The notes beneath the pieces are model-generated. The model did no database searches, had not been told where the DNA came from, and was given only the letters and a program-made list of their open reading frames with translations. From Oscillospiraceae bacterium (GTDB lineage: Bacteria; Bacillota; Clostridia; Oscillospirales; Oscillospiraceae): a DNA stretch of 39,165 nt. The first letter of the stretch is position 1. Each line of letters starts with the position of its first letter. The stretch spans positions 1-39,165 of the forward strand of contig SVLX01000023.1 of the NCBI GenBank assembly GCA_015067725.1, read 5' to 3'. The translations under genes and the position numbers were made by a program. Positions 1 through 7,329 of this stretch are shown in pieces.

Positions 1-2
1 CC

Positions 3-211
3 CCGGCGAATCTGCAACCCACCGCCAAACCTGCACCAACCGTAGCGCGCGGCATCCTTGACGCGCCCGGCGGCAGAACCTTTCCGCAACCACCAACCCT
101 CCGGCGAATCCGCAACCCACCGCCAAACCTGCACCAACCGTAGCGCGCGGCATCCTTGACGCGCCCGGCGGCAGAACCTTTCCGCAACCACCAACCCTCC
201 GGCGAATCCGC
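3..211. repeat. 98-bp tandem repeat, two copies plus a partial third
   Basis: Two almost identical 98-bp units lie at 3-100 and 101-198, and a third starts at 199 but stops matching after about 13 bases. Each unit carries a GCGCG...CGCGC inverted repeat around GCATCCTTGA, so it can fold. No reading frame here looks like a real protein. The array runs off the left edge, so its full copy number is not visible. It is probably a dispersed intergenic repeat; no transposase is attached. Confidence 0.85.
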
Positions 212-216
212 AAAAG

Positions 217-357
217 CCTCCCTCACAAGAGGGAGTGTGGCTGCGCCAGTGAAATCCCCTCGGGGTGAAATGGCTTCGCCAGTGAAATCCCCTCGGGGCG
301 AAATGGCTTCGCCAGTGAAATCCCTTCGGGGTGAAATTTCCCCTTCGGGGAAGTGAT
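217..357. repeat. Micro-hairpin string, locus A
   Basis: A run of very short inverted repeats with 2-4-nt loops. It opens with a CTCCCTC/GAGGGAG hairpin, then has hairpins centred near 260 (CCCC/GGGG), 276 (GGC/GCC), 293, 309, 326 and 345 (TTCCCC/GGGGAA), joined by linkers close to GTGAAAT. Two 33-bp units start at 245 and 278 and a diverged third at 311. Spacing between hairpin centres is about 16-19 nt. The same architecture recurs at 18383-18527 and 23234-23308 with different arm sequences. It lies directly upstream of the gene at 451. Confidence 0.85.
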
Positions 358-450
358 TTTCTTTCGGTCAGCCTTGCCTCACATGAAACAGCGCCCTCGT
401 CGTGCCGGAACCATTCACCGATTCCCGAAGGAATTACCTTTCATGTGCCT

Positions 451-1194
451 ATGATTTATAACAACATCACCAATACGCTCCGGCTCTACTGTCGAGAGCA
501 ATTCATCCACTGGTGGGAGCAGTATTGCCAGAGCGGCGGGTATGCGCATTATGCTTACCACCGGCTTCAAGCCATTGCATTTGGTCTGGAATACTTGACC
601 GATCAGGATTTCCCCGGCATCGACCAGTACAAAGAAGCCGTCTATTCCCTTTTGACCAACCCTCAACTCATGAGGGAACTTCCGGGGAAGCATCCTGCTG
701 GGCAGGCTTTGGTGGACCTCGTCACGGAGCAATTTATCTCCACCATGGAGATGTTGCAACCGGACTGCCCCTCGCCACCCATCAACTACCGAGGACAGCT
801 CCGGGGCGAGGATGCGCAGTGGGTCAAACAGCAGTTTGCCGACCGCTGGGGTTATCGGTATCCCGACTATTGGTATCCCCTTACTCAGGAAAGCAAACCC
901 GGGCCCGGCTTCTTCGTCACATGGGATGTGGCCGAGCGTCATTTGCCCGGGCTGGAGGCATTCTTTGCACAAAAAGGGCTTTGCTATGAATTCGGCGAGA
1001 GTGGTGCGCCACTTTGGTCTACCTGCGCAGAGTGTGCCGTAACCCTCTTTTGCCCTGAGCTTGCCCACGCCGCCAAAGATTTCTCCTGGATGGTCTACTG
1101 TTCCCACGAAATGACCATCACCTTTGCCGGGAGCATTGTCCCACAAATCCAGAAGATTATGGCCGATTCGCAAGAAGACTGGAATCTCTGGTGA
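451..1194 (+). CDS. Hypothetical protein
   Basis: A 247-residue soluble-looking protein that I do not recognise. It is rich in aromatic residues (WWEQYC near the N-terminus, a YRYPDYWYP stretch in the middle) and has scattered cysteines, including CAEC in the C-terminal third. No signal peptide or membrane segment is visible. The frame stays open upstream to 331, but that part lies in the hairpin-string repeat, so I place the start at ATG 451. A purine-rich GAAGGAA lies about 15 nt upstream, which is a poor ribosome binding site. It has no obvious operon partner; the next gene starts 430 bp away. It could be a cargo or immunity-type gene in a repeat-rich spot, but nothing in the sequence proves that. 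Confidence 0.6.
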   Translation: MIYNNITNTLRLYCREQFIHWWEQYCQSGGYAHYAYHRLQAIAFGLEYLTDQDFPGIDQYKEAVYSLLTNPQLMRELPGKHPAGQALVDLVTEQFISTMEMLQPDCPSPPINYRGQLRGEDAQWVKQQFADRWGYRYPDYWYPLTQESKPGPGFFVTWDVAERHLPGLEAFFAQKGLCYEFGESGAPLWSTCAECAVTLFCPELAHAAKDFSWMVYCSHEMTITFAGSIVPQIQKIMADSQEDWNLW

Positions 1195-1623
1195 GGGAGA
1201 CGGCTGTATTACGCAGAGAAGATGGTGTCAAAACCACAACGCCTTGCCCCGCAATTTCCCCCATTATTTTATATCCCACAAGGAGAATCCCTACACCTTC
1301 GATGTCAAGAACGTTCAGGAGCTGAATGTGGTGCTGACCAAACTGCTGAACATCCGGGACGTGGTCGGGGCACGCAGAGGGCAGGGCTGAGACAGGCAAA
1401 ACATCTTTGTTCCGCAAGAGAGAATTCCGCAACAGTCCTCCGCCTCACACAAGCAAAACGGATTCCCTCATTTTCTCCCGGCAAAATGCCCCCCAACCAT
1501 GTCCAATACACCGCCACCGCACCGGCTGTCCAGTAATTCCCCATGTCTGCCCCTGCCGGGCTCAGCATGAACAACTACTGCCCCCGGTATAACCGTCAGA
1601 CCATCACCGGAAGGTATAACGCC
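1195..1623. other. 430-bp gap without an intact gene
   Basis: No intact gene is convincing on either strand. Overlapping short frames exist but have low-complexity, shadow-like composition. The only protein-like stretch is at 1277-1390, listed separately. No strong terminator or promoter was recognised. The region looks like decayed coding sequence. Confidence 0.5.
1277..1390 (+). pseudogene. Possible remnant of an ACT-like domain C-terminus
   Basis: One frame reads about 37 residues ending in a stop, with the core VKNVQELNVVLTKL followed by NIRDVVGARRG. A strand-helix-strand pattern ending in a basic tail is how the C-terminal ACT domain of RelA/SpoT proteins often ends. No start codon, ribosome binding site or upstream domain accompanies it, and nearby frames are broken. 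I read it as a degraded gene tail. The family assignment is weak and rests on pattern only. Confidence 0.25.
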
Positions 1624-2919
1624 ATGAAACACACTCTACAAACCGCCGGAAAATTCCTCCTGCTGTATGGATTGACGCTGTTGCTCTTATGGGGAATTCT
1701 TTTCCTGTCCGCACGGATTCCCAACGACAGCATCGCCACCAATATGCATAAAAGTGCCATATACTACCAAAAGCTGGACCCGTTTCAGCTCCATAACGGA
1801 GAAAAACTCAATGCCATTGGGGACAACTATGCCGATGCCATTGTGCTGAATCTGGCCTGGCATATGGGAAACGGCAATCCTCTGATTTCCGTCCTGGACA
1901 CCCAGTACTATGATGGTGGCGCATTCGGTGAACATGCGGGGCTGTACCTGTCTGTAACGGAAGATGCCTCGCCCAATGCGGACTACACCCGCTATTGGCA
2001 TGGCAATGCAGCCTTTGTGCGCATGATGCACCTGTTTACCGACATCGGCGGCATGAAGACAATCGGCTTTGTGGTCGCCCTCCTGCTGGTGGCACTGACT
2101 ATGTTCATTCTGATCAAAGGAAAGCATACCGACCTTGCTCTTCTTCTGGTTATATCCCTTATTGCCGTGCAATTCTGGAATATTCGACTCAGTTTGGAGT
2201 ATCAGCCGGTTTTTGTGCTCACCTTTGCGCTTTGTCCGGCATATCTGCTGGCCGAGCGGCGCGGAAATGGTATGCTCCCCCTGTTGAGCATTCTCGGTGG
2301 AACAGCAGTCGCATTCTTTGATTTCCTAACCACCGAAACGCTGACCATTCTTGTTCCCCTGCTTCTGGTCGTTGCCGTCCGTGGCAAAGAAAACCGCCTT
2401 GCCGGGGTCAAAGAGAGTCTTTCACTTCTGGGAGGTTGTGCAGCTTGCTGGTGTGCAGCCTATGGCGCTACATTCCTGGTGAAGTGGGCGGTAGCAAGTC
2501 TGGTCACCGGAAACAATGCCTTCGCCCTCGCCACCACCTCCGCTGTGGAGCGTATCGGCGGCATTGCAGGCACCACGCCCAACGGCAGTACTTTCTTCCC
2601 CGCCATCACGGCCAATCTGACCGTCCTCTTTGGCGGGACTGCACGGTTGCAGCCTGCCCGGGCGCTGCTTGGCACTGCATTGTGTATCGTGTTGCTTTTC
2701 TCCATTTGGTATCTTTTCCGGGCGAAACAGCCGCAGAAAACTGCCGCGCTTCTCCTGCTGCTGCTTGGCGCAGTTGTGCCCGTGCGTTTCCTGCTGCTCA
2801 ACAACCATTCTTATTACCATGAATTCTTTACCTATCGGGCGCTGCTGGCCCCGATTCTGGCCACACTTTTGGCCTTGCGGCTGAATCTCCAGCAACACAA
2901 AAGAAAGGCGAAAAAATGA
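1624..2919 (+). CDS. Polytopic membrane protein, possible GT-C type transferase
   Basis: A 431-residue integral membrane protein. It has an N-terminal membrane helix (about residues 8-30), an extracytoplasmic segment of roughly 120 residues (about 32-150) with NDS near its start, then about eight to nine hydrophobic helices to the C-terminus, which ends in a basic tail (QQHKRKAKK). I chose ATG 1624 because GGAAGG lies about 8 nt upstream; an in-frame ATG at 1543 has no such site. The stop overlaps the start of the next gene (ATGA), so translation is probably coupled to the polyprenol-phosphate-type glycosyltransferase. This pairing and topology fit a GT-C enzyme using a lipid-linked sugar made by its partner, but the family is not certain. 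A conserved-membrane-protein label is the safe reading. Confidence 0.75.
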   Translation: MKHTLQTAGKFLLLYGLTLLLLWGILFLSARIPNDSIATNMHKSAIYYQKLDPFQLHNGEKLNAIGDNYADAIVLNLAWHMGNGNPLISVLDTQYYDGGAFGEHAGLYLSVTEDASPNADYTRYWHGNAAFVRMMHLFTDIGGMKTIGFVVALLLVALTMFILIKGKHTDLALLLVISLIAVQFWNIRLSLEYQPVFVLTFALCPAYLLAERRGNGMLPLLSILGGTAVAFFDFLTTETLTILVPLLLVVAVRGKENRLAGVKESLSLLGGCAACWCAAYGATFLVKWAVASLVTGNNAFALATTSAVERIGGIAGTTPNGSTFFPAITANLTVLFGGTARLQPARALLGTALCIVLLFSIWYLFRAKQPQKTAALLLLLLGAVVPVRFLLLNNHSYYHEFFTYRALLAPILATLLALRLNLQQHKRKAKK

Positions 2920-3713
2920 CAGAGTTCACCATTCTGATGCCCTGTCTGAACGAGGCATCTTCCCTGAAAACCTGCATCGACGAAGCCAAAGCCGGTATCG
3001 CTGCGCTTGGATTACAGGCGGAAATCCTCATTGCCGACAACGGCTCGACCGATAATTCCGCACAAATTGCCGCAGCAAATGGCGCACGGGTAGTTGCTGT
3101 CAGCAGAAAAGGCTACGGTGCGGCGATTTTGGGTGGCATCCGGTCTGCCCAGGGGAAATACATCATCCTTGGAGATGCTGACGGAAGCTATGATTTTGGC
3201 AATCTGTCTCCATTTGTGAATGCTCTGCGCAACGGCGCCTCCTTAGTCGTGGGCAACCGTTTCCTGGGTGGTATCCAACCCGGCGCGATGCCTCTGAGCC
3301 ACCGCTGGGGTGTTCCCCTGCTGTCGGCACTTGCCCGCTGGCGATTTAAGGCCAACGTAAGGGATTTTCACTGTGGACTGCGTGCCTTCGACCGGGAGAC
3401 TGCTCTCCGGTTGGGATTGCAATGCCCCGGAATGGAATTCTCCACAGAGATTATCGCCCGCTTTACGCAAAGTGGAGCTTCCGTTACAGAAGTTCCCACC
3501 ATTCTACGAAATGATTTGCGGAAAGGTCCATCACATCTCCGTACACTGCGGGATGGCTGGCGACATCTGCGTTTCATCTTATCCCCCTTATCAACAGAAA
3601 AACTTATTAGGAGGAATCATCATGAAAAAACGATTAACCGGACTTGTCGCTCTGTGGCTGGCACTGATCATGATATGCAATCTGGCCGTGCCCGTGCAGG
3701 CAGAAGATGTTGA
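2916..3713 (+). CDS. Glycosyltransferase family 2, polyprenol-phosphate sugar synthase-like, short C-terminus
   Basis: A 265-residue GT-A glycosyltransferase of the dolichol/polyprenol-phosphate hexose synthase kind. Seen: N-terminal ILMPCLNEA, DNGSTD, and the metal-binding DADGS around residues 87-91, followed by VVGNRF and the DGWRHLRF motif near residue 220. Relatives usually continue from there into a C-terminal membrane domain of two or more helices. Here homology stops near 3581 and the frame runs about 44 unrelated codons across the ribosome binding site and signal-peptide region of the next gene, overlapping it by 92 nt. It starts at 2916, overlapping the previous stop by 4 nt. It probably makes a polyprenyl-phosphate sugar for the upstream membrane protein; the short form may be a truncation. 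Confidence 0.85.
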   Translation: MTEFTILMPCLNEASSLKTCIDEAKAGIAALGLQAEILIADNGSTDNSAQIAAANGARVVAVSRKGYGAAILGGIRSAQGKYIILGDADGSYDFGNLSPFVNALRNGASLVVGNRFLGGIQPGAMPLSHRWGVPLLSALARWRFKANVRDFHCGLRAFDRETALRLGLQCPGMEFSTEIIARFTQSGASVTEVPTILRNDLRKGPSHLRTLRDGWRHLRFILSPLSTEKLIRRNHHEKTINRTCRSVAGTDHDMQSGRARAGRRC

Positions 3714-6033
3714 GAGCACCTGGGCCTATGTCTCAGATTCGGACACCCTTATCACCCCGGATCTGAATGTATCCTATCCCACCCGACTCTTTGATCTGCA
3801 GTTTGATGTTCCGCTGTCAGAGCAGACAGAGCTAATGTCTGCGGTCATGCCCAAAGCACCGGAGGGCAGCTTACTCGATGGCTGGAAAATGTGGGTCGTG
3901 GACAGCGGCGGCTATTTGCAGAGCACGGAATCCCAGTCTTTGGCGCGGAGCTCATCCATCAGCAAGGAAACCTGGGGCTCCAAAACAACAGACGGCGTCT
4001 ACTATCTGATGTTTGAGCCGCTTTGGTTTGTCAAATACCGCATCAACCCGCAACCCACCAATGACAATCCCACCGTGGGTGGCCAGCTTCAGGATGAAGT
4101 TCAGGGTTGGATCGCAACCGAAGATTGCACCTACCAATGGTGTCAGGTGAGCAACGGGTCGGTCACCTACCAGATTGCCGATGCTCCCGGCGAAGGAAAA
4201 ATCAGCATTGCCAACCTCTGGAATGGCACTTACAGCAACGGAAACTGGACCGGCGAAGAGAATCTGATCGATTTGGCTTTCCCGGTAGAGTCCGGCGATT
4301 TGATTTCCGTCAAACCTGTCAGTGGCGCAGTCAGCATAGTTCAGCAGTATGGCGGGGCAGAATATACCTATGACACCACAACCGGCGTCTATACCGCCAA
4401 TATCACCGAAGACAGCGCAGATTACAATTTGTATATTGAAGGAACCGACCCCTTTGTCGTTACGATCTCTCTCACCCGCCTGGATACAACATATCAGGAT
4501 CTTCCCGGGCAAACCACCAAGACCCTGAATCGGGCAGGACTTCCCGGTGGCACATATGCCTGCAAGGTGACCTTTGACCCTGACGGAGACGCACTCACCC
4601 TCATCAGCGATCAGGTTCACTATGACAGCGCAAGCTATTGTGTTGTCTATGACCTGAACGGCGGCACCGGGGCGACCGGTGTGGACTACAGCACCTTCAC
4701 CGTCACCGACGGTACGGAAATCACGCTCAACGCCGCTCCCACCAGAGAGGGCTATACCTTCACCGGCTGGTCCGACGGCAAGCAGGTCTATCAGCCTGAG
4801 GCCAAAATTACCGTCAATGCCAATCTGACCCTGACCGCCCAGTGGACGAAAGAGCACGTTGTGACCTATGACCTGAACGGCGGCACCGGGGCAACCGGTG
4901 TGGACTACAGCACCTTCACCGTCACCGACGGTACGGAGATCACCCTCAACGCCGCTCCCACCAGAGAGGGCTATACCTTCACCGGCTGGTCCGACGGCAA
5001 GCAGATCTATCAGCCCAATGACAAAATTACCGTCAATGCCAATCTGACCCTGACCGCCCAGTGGGAGGAAACCTTAGGCAGCGCAACCCTTCTCAAGGTG
5101 GATGCTGATAATCCTTCCGTTGTTCTTCCCGGTGTTGTCTTCGCCCTGTATCAGGCAGATGGTCAGTTGGCAGGAAACTATACCACTGACGAAAACGGTC
5201 TGATTTGTGTATCCGGTCTGTCGGCTGGCGCATACTTCTGGCAGGAAGTCCGTGCCGCAGAGGGCTATCTGCGTGCTGACGATGTCTTCCCCATTGAAGT
5301 CAAGCCCGGCGAGGATACTGCCATAACCGTCGAAAACCAACGCAACACTGTGCCTGAGATGTTCAGCACGGAACACTATGCCTATATTATTGGCTCCGAT
5401 GACGGTCTGGTTCATCCGGAAGACAACATCACCCGCGCCGAGGTCGTCACCATCTTCTTCCGTCTGCTCAACCAGGAGACCCGGATGCAGTATCTGTGTT
5501 ACAGCAACAACTTCAGCGATGTGTCCAAGGGCACATGGTACAATACCGCCATCTCTACTATGGCGGCTTTGGGTATCGTCAACGGTTATCCCGATGGCTC
5601 TTTCCGCCCCAACAGCACCATTACCCGCGCTGAGTTTGCCACCATCGCCGCCCGGTTTGCCTGCAATGCGAATGCCACCGGCGCCGCTTTCACGGATATT
5701 GCCGGGCATTGGGCCGCAGATTATATCCTTATTGCGGCAAATAACGGCTGGGTACAGGGCTATGAAGACGGGACTTTCCGCCCCAATCGGCCCATTACCC
5801 GCGCCGAAGCAATCTCCCTGACCAACCGTGTGCTCCAGCGTCTGCCCGAAAGTGAAGCCGACCTGTTGGAGGGCATGATTGTCTGGCTGGACAACATGGA
5901 TACCTCCAAGTGGTACTATCTGGCCATTCAGGAAGCAACCAACAGCCATACCTATGCCCGCAAGGACAACGGCTATGAATACTGGACCGGGATTGAGGAG
6001 GTGCCGGACTGGGGTGAGCTGGAAAATCCCTGA
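3622..6033 (+). CDS. SLH-domain surface protein with InlB-type and Cna-B/SpaA-type domains
   Basis: An 803-residue secreted protein. A signal peptide (about residues 1-27, ending VPVQA) is followed by an unassigned region of about 300 residues. Two near-identical repeats of the Listeria-Bacteroides/InlB B-repeat type lie at about 343-408 and 416-481 (YDLNGG, GYTFTGW, LTAQW). A prealbumin-like SpaA/Cna-B domain follows at about 486-573 (LPGVVFALY, ENGL, AYFWQE), then three SLH domains at about 579-803 (NITRAE, GYPDGSFRPN, GYEDGTFRPN). SLH domains normally hold proteins non-covalently to pyruvylated cell-wall polymer. The start at ATG 3622 is set by TAGGAGGAATCATC just before it and by the signal peptide. 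It overlaps the end of the upstream glycosyltransferase. It probably acts as an envelope-anchored adhesin or scaffold. Confidence 0.93.
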   Translation: MKKRLTGLVALWLALIMICNLAVPVQAEDVESTWAYVSDSDTLITPDLNVSYPTRLFDLQFDVPLSEQTELMSAVMPKAPEGSLLDGWKMWVVDSGGYLQSTESQSLARSSSISKETWGSKTTDGVYYLMFEPLWFVKYRINPQPTNDNPTVGGQLQDEVQGWIATEDCTYQWCQVSNGSVTYQIADAPGEGKISIANLWNGTYSNGNWTGEENLIDLAFPVESGDLISVKPVSGAVSIVQQYGGAEYTYDTTTGVYTANITEDSADYNLYIEGTDPFVVTISLTRLDTTYQDLPGQTTKTLNRAGLPGGTYACKVTFDPDGDALTLISDQVHYDSASYCVVYDLNGGTGATGVDYSTFTVTDGTEITLNAAPTREGYTFTGWSDGKQVYQPEAKITVNANLTLTAQWTKEHVVTYDLNGGTGATGVDYSTFTVTDGTEITLNAAPTREGYTFTGWSDGKQIYQPNDKITVNANLTLTAQWEETLGSATLLKVDADNPSVVLPGVVFALYQADGQLAGNYTTDENGLICVSGLSAGAYFWQEVRAAEGYLRADDVFPIEVKPGEDTAITVENQRNTVPEMFSTEHYAYIIGSDDGLVHPEDNITRAEVVTIFFRLLNQETRMQYLCYSNNFSDVSKGTWYNTAISTMAALGIVNGYPDGSFRPNSTITRAEFATIAARFACNANATGAAFTDIAGHWAADYILIAANNGWVQGYEDGTFRPNRPITRAEAISLTNRVLQRLPESEADLLEGMIVWLDNMDTSKWYYLAIQEATNSHTYARKDNGYEYWTGIEEVPDWGELENP
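4648..5064 (+). repeat. 219-bp in-gene tandem duplication
   Basis: Copies run about 4648-4845 and 4867-5064, offset by exactly 219 bp (73 codons), with only scattered differences (for example GCGACC versus GCAACC, and CAGGTC versus CAGATC). Each encodes one InlB-type repeat of the SLH protein. The near-identity at DNA level indicates a recent duplication, and copy number may vary by recombination. Confidence 0.9.
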
Positions 6034-6133
6034 TTCCGGATTTCCGGCAGACAAATAACCAATCCCGCTGTCCCCAAAAACAAATCGTTTCCCAATGGGC
6101 CGCAGAATCACTTGTCTGGGATGGCACAACAAA

Positions 6134-6166
6134 CTCTCCGGATGTCCTTACCCGGTATCCGGAGAG
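6134..6166. terminator. 10-bp perfect hairpin between the SLH gene and dtd
   Basis: CTCTCCGGAT (6134-6143) pairs perfectly with ATCCGGAGAG (6157-6166) across a 13-nt loop. It lies 100 bp past the SLH stop and 70 bp before dtd. The plus-strand downstream bases are CATAAAAAC with no U-tract, so it may be a weak terminator, an mRNA-stabilising end or a leader structure. Confidence 0.45.
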
Positions 6167-6237
6167 CATAAAAACACAGCAAGATCCTCGCCTCGCCAAT
6201 TTTCTGACAGTCTTAGAATTGAACAAGGAGAATCCCT

Positions 6238-6705
6238 ATGCGAGCAGTAGTTACCCGTGTTACCTCCGCCTCTGTGACCATTGATGGTCAGGTGAACGGA
6301 AAAATTGGACCAGGTTTCCTGATTCTTCTGGGTGTCGGCCCCAATGACACCGAAGCGCAGTGCAAGTACCTGGTGGATAAAATTCTGGGTCTTCGGGTTT
6401 TTGAAGACGAGAATGGAAAAATGAACCTGGGCCTGGAGCAGGTGGGCGGTCAGGTGCTGGTGGTGAGCCAGTTTACCCTCTATGGCAACTGCCGCAAAGG
6501 TCGCCGCCCCAGCTTCAATGAAGCCGCACCCCCGGAATTGGGCAATGCCCTGTATCAGCGTTTTCTGGAACTCTGCCGTCAGGCAGGCTATGACCCCCAG
6601 CACGGCGAATTCGGTGCGGATATGCAGGTCGCCTCCGTCAATGATGGCCCGGTGACCCTGATTCTGGACACCGAAGTGCTCATGGAAGAACCCAGAAGAA
6701 AGTAA
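6238..6705 (+). CDS. dtd: D-aminoacyl-tRNA deacylase
   Basis: A 155-residue protein of the usual DTD length. It hydrolyses D-amino acids (and glycine mischarged on tRNA-Ala) from tRNA in the cytoplasm, a translation-quality step. Seen: N-terminal MRAVVTRVTSASV, the signature SQFTLYG around residues 77-83 with the conserved threonine T80, and the cross-subunit NDGPVT motif near the C-terminus. ATG 6238 follows AAGGAGAATCCCT, a good ribosome binding site. It is the first gene of a tight plus-strand group with an MBL-fold hydrolase and hemZ (24-nt gap, then a 4-nt overlap), an arrangement seen in other Clostridia. Confidence 0.97.
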   Translation: MRAVVTRVTSASVTIDGQVNGKIGPGFLILLGVGPNDTEAQCKYLVDKILGLRVFEDENGKMNLGLEQVGGQVLVVSQFTLYGNCRKGRRPSFNEAAPPELGNALYQRFLELCRQAGYDPQHGEFGADMQVASVNDGPVTLILDTEVLMEEPRRK

Positions 6706-6729
6706 ATACCCGAAAGGAGTCATTACACC

Positions 6730-7329
6730 ATGATCCATATCGATACCCTGTCTCTGGGCGACCTGCAGACCAACTGCTGTATCGTCAGCGGCGCACCGGG
6801 CAGATGCGTGCTCATCGACCCCGGCGCAGATGCCCACATTGTGACAGAATACCTGACCCGGAAACAACTGAAGGTGGAGGCCATTTTGCTGACCCATGGA
6901 CATTATGACCATGTGGGCGCGGTCCTCCCTCTGCGGCAGCAGTTGAATTGCCCCGTGTACCTGTCCCCGGAAGACTTGATGCTCCCGGAATTTCTGACCC
7001 TCCCTGTTGGCCCCACGGAAGATGTGGCTGAGGGCGATGTGCTGGAGCTGGCCGGTGTCCGGTTTCAGGTGCTCCACACCCCCGGTCACACCAAGGGTTG
7101 CGTATGCTACCTGACCGATGAGGCTCTGTTTTGCGGCGATACCCTCTTTGCTGGGTCTATCGGCCGCACCGACCTGCCCGGCGGCAGTGTCCCCCAGATG
7201 ATCGAGTCCCTGAAGCGCCTGCGGGAGCTGGACTTTGACGGCCCGATTTACTGCGGTCACGGCGAAGACAGTACCCTTGCCGCCGAGAAGCGGTATAACC
7301 CCTACCTGAGGGGAGAATTTCAGGTATGA
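6730..7329 (+). CDS. MBL-fold metallo-hydrolase, glyoxalase II-like
   Basis: A 199-residue cytoplasmic metallo-beta-lactamase-fold hydrolase. The metal motif THGHYDH supplies H56, H58, D60 and H61; further ligands are H in HTPGHTKG, D in FCGDTLF and H in the terminal YCGHG. This is the single-domain form of the GloB-like group (about 200 residues). The exact substrate cannot be read from sequence; hydroxyacylglutathione or other thioesters are typical. AAAGGAGTCATTACACC precedes ATG 6730. Its stop overlaps the hemZ start by 4 nt (ATGA). Confidence 0.92.
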   Translation: MIHIDTLSLGDLQTNCCIVSGAPGRCVLIDPGADAHIVTEYLTRKQLKVEAILLTHGHYDHVGAVLPLRQQLNCPVYLSPEDLMLPEFLTLPVGPTEDVAEGDVLELAGVRFQVLHTPGHTKGCVCYLTDEALFCGDTLFAGSIGRTDLPGGSVPQMIESLKRLRELDFDGPIYCGHGEDSTLAAEKRYNPYLRGEFQV

